A DNA stretch of 33,119 nucleotides from Spirochaetia bacterium (GCA_017535435.1 JAFXTY010000081.1:1-33119); one strand, 5' to 3'; positions 14,908 to 24,383 are shown, counted from the stretch's first letter. Numbers and translations: made by a program. The notes: a model not told the origin generated them from the sequence alone.

Positions 14908-15561
14908 TTATCTCTTGCTCAACATTTTGTTGGTCAGCCGGGTACCTGCGAACTGGATTGCTGCCACCATTATGATGATGACGATAACCGCTGCAGTCAT
15001 TACCCCGGTGCGGAACCTCTGGTAGCCATAACGGATAGCCAGGTCTCCCAGGCCGCCGCCACCCAATGTTCCAGCCATAGCAGAATAGCTTATAAGATTG
15101 ATGATAGTCAAGGTGATGCCTGATACTACAGAAGGCATTGCCTCCGGCACCAGAACCTTGTATATGATCTGCCAGTTGGTGCTTCCCATAGCCCGGGCGG
15201 CCTGGACAATTCCAGGGTCCACCTCGTTCAGTGCAGTCTCTGTGATACGTGCCACAAACGGGGCTGCCGCTATGGAGAGTGGTATGATAGTAGCTGTTGT
15301 GCCGATTGCTGTCCCCAGCATCAGGCGGGTGAAGGGGAGGAGCACAATCATCAGGATTACGAATGGGAAAGACCTGAGCACATCTATGATACGGCTTAAG
15401 ATCGAGTTGAACACCGGCCGTGGTGTGATGCCGTACTGGTTTGTGGTATTAAGGAGCACTCCCAGAGGGAAACCTATCAGGATAGCAAAAAGTGTGGAGA
15501 AGAATACCATAAGAAGGGTCTGGAGTGTGGATACACCCACAAGAATCAGTATCTGTTCCAT
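14908..15561 (-). CDS. metI: Methionine ABC transporter permease
   Basis: A 217-residue inner-membrane protein with about five membrane segments and the binding-protein-dependent permease (EAA) loop, TALNEVDPGIVQAARAMGST, which contacts the MetN ATPase. It forms the methionine channel. The start is 3 nt downstream of the metN stop, so translation is coupled. Length and motif placement are normal for MetI. Confidence 0.95.
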   Translation of the reverse strand: MEQILILVGVSTLQTLLMVFFSTLFAILIGFPLGVLLNTTNQYGITPRPVFNSILSRIIDVLRSFPFVILMIVLLPFTRLMLGTAIGTTATIIPLSIAAAPFVARITETALNEVDPGIVQAARAMGSTNWQIIYKVLVPEAMPSVVSGITLTIINLISYSAMAGTLGGGGLGDLAIRYGYQRFRTGVMTAAVIVIIIMVAAIQFAGTRLTNKMLSKR

Positions 15562-15564
15562 AGA

Positions 15565-16557
15565 CTACTCCTGCTCCTTCCGGACATGGACGCTGTTCTC
15601 CTCGAGCCATGCTATGACCTTGGATACCTCTTCATCGCTTCCCATGATATCTGCATTCATATAGCCCACATCCTCATCCGGCAGATGGGAAATACCTGCG
15701 GCAAAGATGTTGAACTCCACATTGAATTTTTTTGCTATTGTGCTGAGGAGCGGCTTCTCCGGAGTCTTCCCTGTGAAGTGGAGATGGAACTTGCCGGTCT
15801 GGTCTGACCACTTCACCATCTCCTTGTCGTTAAGCACATTCTTTATAAAATCCCGGGTTGTCTTGGTCTTGGGGTTTGCGAAGATATCCTTGACCTTTCC
15901 CTGCTCAACTACTTTTCCATCCTCCACAACTGCCACATATTCACAGGCATCCCGGACAACCTCCATCTGATGGGTTATCATGACCACAGTCAGGTTCATC
16001 TTCTTCTGGATTTCCCTTATCAGGGCCAGGATGGACTGGGTTGTGTTGGGGTCCAGGGCGCTGGTGGCCTCGTCGCAGTAGAGGATATCGGGCTGGGTTG
16101 CCAGTGCCCGGGCTATAGCCACACGCTGCTTCTGACCTCCGGAGAGGGTGCTTATAGGAGCGTTCTCCCTGTCCTCAAGCCCCACTAGTTTGAGCATCTC
16201 TGTAACCCGCTCCTTTATCTGGGCCTTGGGCATGCCGCATATCTCAAGGGGATATGCCACATTCTTCCCGGCATTGCGGGAGGAGAAAAGATTGAAGTTC
16301 TGGAAAATCATCCCTATCTTGCGGCGGCAGGCTATAAGCTCATCCTTGGGCAGGTTGTCCACCCGGCGCTCGCCGTACCAGACAGCACCCGAATCAGGGG
16401 CTTCCAGCAGACTCATGAGCCGTACCAGGGAGGATTTTCCTGCACCGCTTTTCCCAATTATACCGAAGATGGTGTTCTCCGGGATATCCAGGGAAATGTC
16501 ATCCACTGCATGGATAGAGTCGTAATACTTTTTCAGGTTCTCCAGCTTTATCCGCAT
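15565..16557 (-). CDS. metN: Methionine ABC transporter ATP-binding protein with NIL domain
   Basis: A 330-residue ATPase that powers methionine import. Visible motifs in order are Walker A GKSGAGKSS (~35-43), the Q-loop (MIFQNFNLF), the ABC signature LSGGQKQRVAIARAL, Walker B ILYCDEATSALD and the switch histidine in VVMITHQ. The last ~85 residues form an NIL domain, which in MetN binds methionine and lowers transport when internal methionine is high. The gene starts 15 nt after glyA and ends 3 nt before metI. Confidence 0.96.
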   Translation of the reverse strand: MRIKLENLKKYYDSIHAVDDISLDIPENTIFGIIGKSGAGKSSLVRLMSLLEAPDSGAVWYGERRVDNLPKDELIACRRKIGMIFQNFNLFSSRNAGKNVAYPLEICGMPKAQIKERVTEMLKLVGLEDRENAPISTLSGGQKQRVAIARALATQPDILYCDEATSALDPNTTQSILALIREIQKKMNLTVVMITHQMEVVRDACEYVAVVEDGKVVEQGKVKDIFANPKTKTTRDFIKNVLNDKEMVKWSDQTGKFHLHFTGKTPEKPLLSTIAKKFNVEFNIFAAGISHLPDEDVGYMNADIMGSDEEVSKVIAWLEENSVHVRKEQE

Positions 16558-16572
16558 GAATGCCTGTCAAAC

Positions 16573-17823
16573 TCACTTATACATCGGGAACTTTGCGGTG
16601 AAGGCATAAACCTCATCCCGCAGTGCTGCCAGAGCTGCATCGTTGTCGATGTTGTCGCAGGCTTTCTTTATGAACCGTGCGATCTGAACCATCTCGGCTT
16701 CCTTCATGCCACGGGTGGTGACAGATGGGGTGCCGATACGGATTCCGCTGGTTACCATAGGCTTCTGCTTGTCGAATGGGATTGCATTCTTGTTCACGCT
16801 GATTCCAGCCTTGTCCAGAGCCTGCTCCACAGCCTTTCCTGTAAGGCCCAGGACAGATACATCAACCAGCATCAGGTGGTTGTCTGTGCCGCCGGATACC
16901 AGTGCAAAGCCCTGTGCCAGAAGCTCTTTTGCCAGAGCCTGTGCATTTGCCACAATCTGCTTTGCATAAGCCTTGAACTCAGGCTTCAGGCATTCGCCAA
17001 GAGCCACAGCCTTTCCTGCGATTATGTGCATCAATGGACCGCCCTGGATTCCAGGGAATATAGCCTTGTTGAGCTTGTATTCATCTGCAAACTCCTGGCT
17101 TGAGAGGATCATGCCGCCCCGTGGTCCGCGGAGAGTCTTGTGGGTTGTAGTTGTGGTTACATGTGCATATGGGATGGGGCTTGGATGGAGACCGGCTGCT
17201 ACAAGACCTGCGATGTGAGCCATGTCCACCATAAGGATAGCTCCTACAGAGTCTGCAATCTCACGGAATCTCTTGAAGTCGATCACACGTGGATATGCGG
17301 AGGCACCTGCGATAATCAGCTTTGGCTTGCATTCAGAGGCAATCCGTGCAACTTCGTCATAGTCGATGAATCCATCCTCTTTTACGCCGTAAGGAACGAT
17401 GTTGAAGTAGGTTCCTGAGAAGTTTACCGGGGAGCCATGGGAAAGGTGACCGCCGTGGGCCAGGTTCATGCCCATTACTGTGTCGCCCGGCTTAAGAAGG
17501 GCAAACTGTACAGCCATATTGGCCTGTGCGCCGGAGTGAGGCTGAACATTCACGTAAGTGCAGCCGAAAAGCTTTTTAGCCCGTTCCCGTGCCAGCTCCT
17601 CTGCAATATCTACACACTGGCAGCCGCCATAGTACCGCTTGGTAGGGTAGCCTTCGGCATACTTGTTGGTCATGACACAGCCATCAGCCTCAAGGACAGC
17701 GTTGGAAACGTTGTTCTCGGAAGCGATAAGCTCGATATTGTGGTTCTGTCTGGCTTTCTCCTGCTCGATTGCAGCCCAGACTTCCGGGTCTGTATCTTTC
17801 AAATGGTCATCAAAAAATCCCAT
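16573..17823 (-). CDS. glyA: Serine hydroxymethyltransferase
   Basis: A 416-residue PLP enzyme converting serine and tetrahydrofolate to glycine and 5,10-methylene-tetrahydrofolate, the main source of one-carbon units. Motifs seen are [53 protein letters not shown] and [14 protein letters not shown], the last carrying the PLP-binding lysine. A GGGAGGAATTC ribosome site precedes the ATG at 17823. It heads the operon with metN, metI and metQ. This pairing makes sense because one-carbon units feed methionine synthesis. I saw no SAM riboswitch or T-box in the leader. Confidence 0.97.
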   Translation of the reverse strand: MGFFDDHLKDTDPEVWAAIEQEKARQNHNIELIASENNVSNAVLEADGCVMTNKYAEGYPTKRYYGGCQCVDIAEELARERAKKLFGCTYVNVQPHSGAQANMAVQFALLKPGDTVMGMNLAHGGHLSHGSPVNFSGTYFNIVPYGVKEDGFIDYDEVARIASECKPKLIIAGASAYPRVIDFKRFREIADSVGAILMVDMAHIAGLVAAGLHPSPIPYAHVTTTTTHKTLRGPRGGMILSSQEFADEYKLNKAIFPGIQGGPLMHIIAGKAVALGECLKPEFKAYAKQIVANAQALAKELLAQGFALVSGGTDNHLMLVDVSVLGLTGKAVEQALDKAGISVNKNAIPFDKQKPMVTSGIRIGTPSVTTRGMKEAEMVQIARFIKKACDNIDNDAALAALRDEVYAFTAKFPMYK

Positions 17824-17971
17824 GAATTCCTCCCAGTTATTGTTTTTTTCTATCTTATATGGAAACCCTCAAACAGTAAATAGAGATAGGGGCAAAAAGT
17901 AATTAAGTTAATAAAAATAAGTAGAAAAAGTAATTTATTCTAAATTTTCAATGTGATATAGTTATATCATC
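17824..17971. promoter_or_regulatory. Divergent regulatory region between glyA and yhdT, with palindrome
   Basis: This 148-bp AT-rich gap holds a 16-bp palindrome, TGATATA (17954-17960) GT TATATCA (17963-17969), ending 2 nt before the yhdT start. It contains a TATAGT -10-like box (17957-17962), with TTATTC 16 bp upstream. The yhdT transcript would be nearly leaderless and repressible at the palindrome. On the minus strand TATAAG lies upstream of glyA. Confidence 0.5.
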
Positions 17972-18235
17972 ATGAAAAAGATGACAAAACAGGAAAAGCA
18001 TGCCCAGTGCATGAGAGAGATCAAGGGAACCCTCATAGTGACTCTTCTGTGCTGTGCATGGCATATTTTCACCGCCTTTGCCCTTAATGGCAAGGGGCTC
18101 TACTTCTTGGGAATGCCGGCTTGGTTTTCTGTATCGGTATTTGGAACTATAGTTATTGCTCTGGTCGGAGTGCGCTACCTTTTAAAGCATGTGTTCGTGG
18201 ACTTTGAGTATGATGACGAGGAGGAGCAGGAATGA
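17972..18235 (+). CDS. yhdT: YhdT family (DUF997) small membrane protein
   Basis: An 87-residue protein with two membrane segments (about 22-40 and 50-70), the conserved LCCAWHIFTAFAL and LGMPAWFSVSVFG of the family, and an acidic tail (DDEEEQE). YhdT is the usual genetic partner of PanF and is thought to be an accessory of the symporter. That role is by association only. Its TGA overlaps the panF ATG as ATGA, so the two are translationally coupled. No ribosome site is visible before its own ATG. Confidence 0.9.
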   Translation: MKKMTKQEKHAQCMREIKGTLIVTLLCCAWHIFTAFALNGKGLYFLGMPAWFSVSVFGTIVIALVGVRYLLKHVFVDFEYDDEEEQE

Positions 18236-19701
18236 TTCTGACAATTCTCATTATCTACCTTGTCTGCAATGCGATTATAGGTATCTGGTACAACAGGAAG
18301 AAAAGCCAGGAAAGCACCCTTTCCGTGGAGAAGAAATATTATATCGGCAGCCGCTCCATGAACGGTCTGCTCCTGGCTATGACCACCATGGCCACATATA
18401 CATCGGTAAGCTCCTTTGTCTCAGGACCTGGAGCTGCAGGTATGACCTACGGCTATGCCCAGGTATGGATTGCTGCGGTTCAGGTTCCTGTGACATTCTT
18501 CATTCTGGGAGTCCTGGGCAACAAGATGGCTTTGGTTTCCCGCCGTACAGGTGCAGTGACTGTGGCCGGCTATCTCAAGGCCCGCTACAAGAGCGATGCC
18601 CTGGTGATTGTCACATCGCTTCTGATGGTGGCTTTCTTCATAGCTCAGATGATATCCCAGTTCACCGGCGGAGCCACTCTGATCCAGTCCATCACCGGAA
18701 TCAACTACAAGTATTCGCTGTTCATCTTTGCCGCAGTAGTCATTATCTATACTGCTTTCGGAGGATTCTCCGCAGTGGCGATCACCGATGCTATCCAGGG
18801 TTTCATAATGTGCATCGGCACATTCCTGTTCCTCTTCTTTGTGCTGCAGGCTGGTGGAGGCCTTTCCGGAATCGATGCAGGGCTTCAGCAGAATCTGCCT
18901 GGTGTTTACGACAACCTGTTTGCCAAGTATAAGCCTGGTACACTGCTCTCCTTCTGGATTCTGGTGGGCTTCGGTGTCCTTGGTCTGCCCCAGACAGCAG
19001 TGCGGGGCATGGGGTTCAAGAATACAAAGAGCCTTCACAGCGCTATGTGGATCGGTGCCATCACCTGTTCCTTCGTGGTAGTCGGTATGCACCTGGCTGG
19101 TGCCTGGGCAGGTGCTCTGGTGGACAAGGCCAATCTTCCTACATCAGACTATTTCATCCCATATATTGTTCAGCAGATCATGCCTACTCCTCTGGCAGGC
19201 CTTTTCCTGGCCGCCCCTATGGCTGCAGTAATGTCCACTGTGGACTCCCTGCTTATCCTGGCATCAGCTGCCATTGTAAAGGACCTGTGGCGGACTTATG
19301 TGGTCAAGGATGATCCTGTAAAGATTGAGAAATACAACAAGAGGGTAGCTTTTATCAGCCCTCTGGTGACACTGCTCTTCGGAATCCTGGTGGCTTTCCT
19401 GACACTGAATCCGCCTGACATCATCTTCTTCCTGAATATGTTTGCCTTCGGCGGTCTTGAGTGTACATTCTTCTGGCCTCTGGTAGGTGGACTCTTCTGG
19501 AAAAAGGGTACACGGCAGGCTGCTGTTGCCAGCTCATTAGGAGCCGCATTTACCTACATCTTCTGCCATTACAATGTGAAGATTGTGGGAATCAATGCTG
19601 TAGCCTGGGGCCTCCTGGTAGGCGGACTGCTTTACTTCATCGTAGGTCAGATCACCGGCAAGAAGGGGCTGGATCAGGATATCCTGGATAAGTGCTTCTG
19701 A
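18232..19701 (+). CDS. panF: Sodium/pantothenate symporter
   Basis: A 489-residue sodium:solute symporter (SSS family) with about 13 membrane segments. It takes up pantothenate, the coenzyme A precursor, with sodium. Recognisable parts are MTTMATYTSVSSFVSGPGAAG near the N-terminus, AQMISQFTGGATLIQSITG, TAFGGFSAVAITDAIQGFIM, the LPQTAVRGMGFKNTKS loop and APMAAVMSTVDSLLIL. The pairing with YhdT supports PanF over other SSS members. It converges on the methyltransferase gene with only 7 nt between the stops. Confidence 0.93.
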   Translation: MILTILIIYLVCNAIIGIWYNRKKSQESTLSVEKKYYIGSRSMNGLLLAMTTMATYTSVSSFVSGPGAAGMTYGYAQVWIAAVQVPVTFFILGVLGNKMALVSRRTGAVTVAGYLKARYKSDALVIVTSLLMVAFFIAQMISQFTGGATLIQSITGINYKYSLFIFAAVVIIYTAFGGFSAVAITDAIQGFIMCIGTFLFLFFVLQAGGGLSGIDAGLQQNLPGVYDNLFAKYKPGTLLSFWILVGFGVLGLPQTAVRGMGFKNTKSLHSAMWIGAITCSFVVVGMHLAGAWAGALVDKANLPTSDYFIPYIVQQIMPTPLAGLFLAAPMAAVMSTVDSLLILASAAIVKDLWRTYVVKDDPVKIEKYNKRVAFISPLVTLLFGILVAFLTLNPPDIIFFLNMFAFGGLECTFFWPLVGGLFWKKGTRQAAVASSLGAAFTYIFCHYNVKIVGINAVAWGLLVGGLLYFIVGQITGKKGLDQDILDKCF

Positions 19702-19708
19702 GAGAAGA

Positions 19709-20464
19709 TTACTTCCTTGCAATTACTATAGGCTGATAGAAACCTGTTTCCTCAGGCAGCTTCCATAGCACCTTGGTGCAGCCGCCGGCCAGGAGCAGGT
19801 CTGTCAGTTCTTTTCTTCTGGTTGCCCTGTATTCGCATTCAAACTTGTGTATCTGCAGGGTACCCTCATCATCAATTATGTATTGAGTAAGATAATAATT
19901 CTCATCAGCCCATCTCCAGGTCTGGAAAGAGACCCGCTGCCCTTTGGCTGTCTTATGGATATAGGGTGCTGAATATGGCGGTTTTTTCTCCAGCAGGTCG
20001 TCATAGTCCCGGATGCTGGCCACAAATAATCCACGTGGTTTGATCTGATCTGCTATGCTTTTGACAGCCTTTCCCATCGCTTCTTCTGTAAGCATGTGGG
20101 GCAGGGCATTGTCCATTGCAATTATGATGTCGAACTGCTCCTTGAAGGTGTCTGATAATGCACAGAAATCAGCATGCTCAAACTGGATCCTCACGCCATT
20201 TTCATCAGCTCTCTTCTTTGCCTCTGCAAGCTCATCGTCACTGATATCTGAAGCGGTAACATTGTATCCAAGACCAGCCAGACCTATTGCTTGGGTTCCG
20301 ATTCCGCAGGCGCAGTCAAGGATATGGGCAGTATGGTCAAATCCATTGTCAGTGAAGATTTTATTCAGGATAACCGCCTGTTCCTTGGTTGTGCTTTCCC
20401 AATCAAGGAAGAGCTTGTCATACTGTGATGCCATGTCATCATAAAAGGTCTGGACTATACTCAT
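19709..20464 (-). CDS. Class I SAM-dependent methyltransferase
   Basis: I place the start at the ATG at 20464, which overlaps the stop of the DUF3795 gene as ATGA. The longer frame to 20524 would overlap that gene by 64 nt. The 251-residue protein begins MSIVQTFYDDMASQYDKLF, then has SAM motif I ILDCACGIGTQAIGLAGLG and the acidic loop ASDISDDELAEAK. Motif II/III surrounds DIIIAMDNALPHM. The fold resembles small-molecule methyltransferases of the glycine/sarcosine or UbiE type. The substrate is not evident. It is the last gene of the TRAP operon, which suggests but does not prove that the imported compound is modified. Confidence 0.88.
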   Translation of the reverse strand: MSIVQTFYDDMASQYDKLFLDWESTTKEQAVILNKIFTDNGFDHTAHILDCACGIGTQAIGLAGLGYNVTASDISDDELAEAKKRADENGVRIQFEHADFCALSDTFKEQFDIIIAMDNALPHMLTEEAMGKAVKSIADQIKPRGLFVASIRDYDDLLEKKPPYSAPYIHKTAKGQRVSFQTWRWADENYYLTQYIIDDEGTLQIHKFECEYRATRRKELTDLLLAGGCTKVLWKLPEETGFYQPIVIARK

Positions 20465-20796
20465 GCTTTCAGATTCTTCCTGGCTTCTCTGTTGTTGCTG
20501 ATGACCATGGCCACCTTGCTGCACTTATCCAGTTCATTGCAGTCCCCACAGGTCTCGAACCCTTTTGACTCAGCGCATTTGCGGATGGGGCACATGGAGG
20601 CACAGTAGGCGAACTTGATTCCCTCTGTTCTGCATCCCATGCAGTTGATAGTCTCCGGGGTGATCTGATCTGTGTGATTCATCTCGCACCATTTGCGCGC
20701 AGTCTCTTTTCTCAGGTTGTCATCATTGTTGATTGTGGCGATTCTTGCGTCGCATTTCTCGCAGTCAAGGCCGCAGTAAGCGATTAGTTTTTTCAT
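20461..20796 (-). CDS. DUF3795 cysteine-rich protein
   Basis: A 111-residue cytoplasmic protein opening AYCGLDCEKCDARIAT, with further cysteines in NCMGC, YCASMCPIRKC and ETCGDCNELDKC. This is the DUF3795 pattern, presumed to bind zinc or an iron-sulfur cluster; function unknown. Both ends are ATGA overlaps: with the TRAP permease upstream and the methyltransferase downstream. That implies a single transcript and stoichiometric production. Confidence 0.88.
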   Translation of the reverse strand: MKKLIAYCGLDCEKCDARIATINNDDNLRKETARKWCEMNHTDQITPETINCMGCRTEGIKFAYCASMCPIRKCAESKGFETCGDCNELDKCSKVAMVISNNREARKNLKA

Positions 20797-22778
20797 GCTT
20801 TTCTCCTAAATCTGCGGCGTATGATCTGGAAGGCACACAGCACTGCCAGCATGCATAATCCGATTATATCGGTCGTTCTTTCGGGTATTACACACAGAAG
20901 ACCGGCGGCAGCAAACAGGATACGCTCGATTATATTGCTGGTGAACCCGAACCCATAGCCCTCAAGAGCCACGCTTATTCCGAACATACCAATCAGGGCA
21001 GTGATCAAAATATAGATAAGCTGCAGTGTGTTTGCATCAATCATAAGCATCTGCGAGTTGAAAACAAACATATATGGTATGATAAAGGCTCCTATTGCCA
21101 GCTTGGTGGCGTTGACTGCAGTCCTCATAGGTTTGGCCTTTGCAATTGCAGCACCTGCCAGAGCTGCCAGAGCTACCGGAGGTGTGACATCGGCGATAAT
21201 TCCAAAGTAGAATGCGAACATGTGGGCAGCCAGCGGCAGAACATTAAGCTGTATAATTGCACCTGCAGTGATAGTAGATGTTATAAGATAATTTGCGGTT
21301 GTAGGAGCTCCCATTCCCAAGATTATCGATGCGACCATAGTAAAGATAAGTGTGAGAAAAAGCTGCCCATGAGCCAGTGTAACAAGGCCGGCACCCATCT
21401 TGAGGCCAAGCCCTGTGAGGGTCACAATGCCAATAATTATTCCTGCCATACCGCAGGCAATAGCCACCGAGATAATATTCCGGGAAGCTGCGCACATTAC
21501 ATCCACCATATCTTTTACGTTGAAGGTTGGGCGTCTTCCCTTTGCCAGGTCCACCAGTGATACTGCAAAGCCGATGATAAGGCAGCTCATAATTCCCATG
21601 AGTGCGGCAAACACAGCAGTTTTTCCAGTGCATAGGAAGTAGATGATGACAAGAAGCGGAATAAGCATGTAACCTCTGCTAAAGAAAAGGGGCAGGAACT
21701 TTGGCAGCTGATCCTTCGGAAGTCCTTTCAGATTCATCTTCTTGGCCTCGAGATGGACAGTGATGAATATGCCGGTAAAGTATAGTACTGCCGGAATTAT
21801 GGCCGCTTTTACAATAGTGATGTAAGGCATGCCAAGGCTTTCGGCCATAAGGAAGGCGGCGGCGCCCATTATAGGCGGCATAAGCTGGCCTCCGGTGGAA
21901 GCGGAAGCCTCTACCGCACCGGCGAACTCGCCCTTGTACCCCAGTCGTTTCATCATAGGAATGGTGAAGGAGCCAGAGCCTACGGTGTTGGATACAGAGG
22001 AGCCGGATACTGTGCCCAGCAGGGCAGAGGAGAGGACAGCGACCTTGGCCGGCCCGCCACTGGCGCCGCCTGCAATGGAGTTGCACACATCAATGAAGAA
22101 CTGTCCTATGCCTGTTTTCTCAAGCAGGGCTCCGAACAGTATGAACAGGAATATAAATGTGGAACAGGCGCCTATAGGGGTGCCCATGATTCCCTCTGTG
22201 TTATAGAACAGATGGCATACTACACGCTGCAGAGAATAGCCGCGGTGGTGCATAAAGCCGGGCAGGTATTTGCCTATAAATGCATAAAATACGAAACAGC
22301 CGGCGATTATCATTATAGGAAGACCTACAATGCGGCGGCAGCTTTCGAACAGTATAAGGATACCTACAATACCGATTATTACATCCAGCACAGTGTTGTT
22401 TCCAGATCTGCGCACCAGGGTTTCAAAGTTTATGACAATGTACATCCAGCAGGATGCTCCTATAAGAGCCAGCACCACATCATACCAGGGCAGTGTGTCT
22501 TTACGCATCTTCTTTGATGCAGGGAAAAGAAGGAATGCAAGAAGCTGTATAAAGGCAAGGTGTGTTGCCCGCAGGACCTGGGCAGTTATATGGCCCGTAA
22601 GGGTTGCATAGAGCTGGAACATGACAAAGACAACAGAAATGACAACAGTAATATATTGCCTCCAGCAGGTATGCTCCCGGTAGGCCTGCTCCCGGTCCAG
22701 CTCCTTCATAAGCTGTTTTATTTCTTCTTCATTTGTTGTTGGAAGAATGTTGTCAACTTTATTATCGATATCATCCAT
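20793..22778 (-). CDS. TRAP transporter fused permease (4TM/12TM)
   Basis: A 661-residue membrane protein in which the small (DctQ-like, N-terminal four segments) and large (DctM-like, twelve segments) TRAP subunits are one chain, as is usual in TAXI-type systems. Large-subunit landmarks include SGSSVSNTVGSGSFTIPMMKRLGYK, ASTGGQLMPPIMGAAAFLMAE and ILGMGAPTTANYLITS. It imports a solute with sodium or proton, using the TAXI receptor encoded two genes upstream. Its start overlaps the DUF1850 stop by 8 nt. Confidence 0.95.
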   Translation of the reverse strand: MDDIDNKVDNILPTTNEEEIKQLMKELDREQAYREHTCWRQYITVVISVVFVMFQLYATLTGHITAQVLRATHLAFIQLLAFLLFPASKKMRKDTLPWYDVVLALIGASCWMYIVINFETLVRRSGNNTVLDVIIGIVGILILFESCRRIVGLPIMIIAGCFVFYAFIGKYLPGFMHHRGYSLQRVVCHLFYNTEGIMGTPIGACSTFIFLFILFGALLEKTGIGQFFIDVCNSIAGGASGGPAKVAVLSSALLGTVSGSSVSNTVGSGSFTIPMMKRLGYKGEFAGAVEASASTGGQLMPPIMGAAAFLMAESLGMPYITIVKAAIIPAVLYFTGIFITVHLEAKKMNLKGLPKDQLPKFLPLFFSRGYMLIPLLVIIYFLCTGKTAVFAALMGIMSCLIIGFAVSLVDLAKGRRPTFNVKDMVDVMCAASRNIISVAIACGMAGIIIGIVTLTGLGLKMGAGLVTLAHGQLFLTLIFTMVASIILGMGAPTTANYLITSTITAGAIIQLNVLPLAAHMFAFYFGIIADVTPPVALAALAGAAIAKAKPMRTAVNATKLAIGAFIIPYMFVFNSQMLMIDANTLQLIYILITALIGMFGISVALEGYGFGFTSNIIERILFAAAGLLCVIPERTTDIIGLCMLAVLCAFQIIRRRFRRKA

Positions 22779-23274
22779 GGTAATGTCTCCGAATATAATT
22801 TGCCAGGTTCACCCTCTTTATCTGCAGGGTTATGCCGGTCTGTGCCGGGAAAAAATCGGAAAGAGGAATCTCAGAATCTCCGATGTTTATTGAATGGTTT
22901 GCCACTAGGCCCACAGCCATGTTCAGCTTGGGAAGAATTCTGTGCAGGTTGCTGATTGTGTAGCAGCCGTCAGCTGCTGTGAAAATTGCCCCGACAGTCT
23001 CGTAGGGTTCAGGAATGCCGGCTCCATAAGAGACGAACTGAGTCTTATATAGTTCAAGTTCATCTTTTTGGGCTCTGCGGTAATAGTCATGTACCCGGCC
23101 CTTGTTGACCGAGTGGGTGTAAGATATGATGAACCCATTCCTGTAGCCTGCGGCAGAGTAGTAGCATTTATTGCTGTTTTCTCTGCTTGAGATTACAAGA
23201 ACAGGTTTGGCGGGAACCAGCAGAAGGGCACCCGCCAAAATAAAAAAGGAAATAAGAAGTAGCGACTTCTTCAT
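22771..23274 (-). CDS. DUF1850 protein, TRAP-associated
   Basis: A 167-residue protein with an N-terminal signal or anchor (MKKSLLLISFFILAGALLL) and the DUF1850 pattern FIISYTHSVNKGRVHDYY followed by ETVGAIF. DUF1850 genes typically sit between a TAXI receptor and a fused TRAP permease, exactly as here, 6 nt after the receptor and overlapping the permease. It is presumably a periplasmic accessory factor of the importer. The biochemical role is unknown. Confidence 0.85.
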   Translation of the reverse strand: MKKSLLLISFFILAGALLLVPAKPVLVISSRENSNKCYYSAAGYRNGFIISYTHSVNKGRVHDYYRRAQKDELELYKTQFVSYGAGIPEPYETVGAIFTAADGCYTISNLHRILPKLNMAVGLVANHSINIGDSEIPLSDFFPAQTGITLQIKRVNLANYIRRHYHG

Positions 23275-23280
23275 CAGCTG

Positions 23281-24237
23281 TTATTTCATAAGTCCCAGTT
23301 CTTTGAAGTACTTAACCGCACCTGGATGGAAAGGAACAGAAACACCGGTAACTGCTTTTTCGGCAGAAACTTCCTTGCCCTTTGCATGTGCTGTAGCCAG
23401 ATCAGGAAGGTTTGAGAACAGAGCTTTTGTCATCTCGTAAACTGTATCGGTATCAAGCTTTGCATTTACTGCCAGTGTTGCCTTGATTGCCAGTGCAGAT
23501 GTGTCCTTGTCGGTTCCCTTGTAGGTTCCGCCTGGGATTGTGGTGAGTGTGTAATAGTTATACTTGGCCATGATTTTTTCAGCCTCGGCTCCTGCTACAG
23601 GAATAAGCTGAAGTCCTGCGGTGAAAGCAAGCTCCTGAAGGGCAGCGTTTGGAACGCCTGCTGTGATGAAACATCCATCCAGGGTACCATTCTGGATACC
23701 GTCGGCTGATTCTTTGAATGAAAGGTTGTTTTTCTTGATGTCGGCAAATGTGATTCCATAGCCTTCAAGAATCTGTTTTGCGTTGAATTCTACTCCGGAA
23801 CCTGCATCACCTACAGATATTCTCTTTCCACCCATGCCTGTTATAGACTGTATGCCGCTTGTCTTGGATACAGCAATCTGCACAACTTCTGGATAAAGAG
23901 TTCCGATAGTCTGGATATTGGCAAGCTTTTCACCAGCAAACAGGTCAGTTCCGTTATAAGCGTAGTCCATTACGTCGTTCTGAACAATTGCAAATTCGGC
24001 ATCTCCCTTGTTGATAAGCCGCAGGTTCTCGGCAGATGCTCCGGTTGCCTGTGCAGTCACGTTCATGTTTGCAACTTTTGTGTTCCAGATGTTGGCAATA
24101 GCTCCACCGAATGGATAGTAGGTACCAGAAGTACCGCCGGTAGCCAGGATGTAATCCTTTTTTGCATTTGACTTACAGCCTGCAAGACAGAGCAGGGCAA
24201 GTGTCAGAATAAGAGCCACAGTTAAAATTCTTTTCAT
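23281..24237 (-). CDS. TAXI family TRAP transporter solute-binding lipoprotein
   Basis: A 318-residue TAXI-type receptor. The signal ends in lipobox LAGC at residue ~20, so it is membrane anchored. Family hallmarks are ATGGTSGTYYPFGGAIANIW at the mature N-terminus, ATGASAENLRLINKGDAEFAIVQ and a VGDAGSGVEFNAKQIL segment, with FITAGVPNAALQEL further on. The ligand cannot be deduced; characterised relatives bind glutamate/glutamine or similar small acids. First gene of the operon, with an AGGGGA ribosome site. Confidence 0.93.
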   Translation of the reverse strand: MKRILTVALILTLALLCLAGCKSNAKKDYILATGGTSGTYYPFGGAIANIWNTKVANMNVTAQATGASAENLRLINKGDAEFAIVQNDVMDYAYNGTDLFAGEKLANIQTIGTLYPEVVQIAVSKTSGIQSITGMGGKRISVGDAGSGVEFNAKQILEGYGITFADIKKNNLSFKESADGIQNGTLDGCFITAGVPNAALQELAFTAGLQLIPVAGAEAEKIMAKYNYYTLTTIPGGTYKGTDKDTSALAIKATLAVNAKLDTDTVYEMTKALFSNLPDLATAHAKGKEVSAEKAVTGVSVPFHPGAVKYFKELGLMK

Positions 24238-24263
24238 AAAATCCCCTATTGAAATATATTTTT

Positions 24264-24332
24264 ATTATTATTCATTTATTCAATTTGTCAACAAATTTTT
24301 CAGTTGATATTACTCAATAATCAATATATTCT
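24264..24332. promoter_or_regulatory. Divergent promoters for the TRAP operon (-) and the capA-like gene (+)
   Basis: Minus strand: TTGACA (24291-24286), 16 bp, AATAAT (24269-24264), driving the TAXI receptor. Plus strand: TTGATA (24304-24309), 17 bp, TATTCT (24327-24332), driving the capA-like gene. The rest of the 146-bp gap is AT-rich with nothing else recognised. Confidence 0.6.
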
Positions 24333-24383
24333 AAAAATATAAATCAGATGATAAAAACAATGGGGCTTTGAAACCGATAAAAT

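Noticed and set aside
17824-17971. SAM riboswitch or T-box in the leader of glyA-metNIQ
   Set aside because: The leader is short and AT-rich, with none of the conserved stem or core sequences.
18421-19092. 223-codon antisense frame inside panF
   Set aside because: No family resemblance or start signals, and the panF frame is certain.
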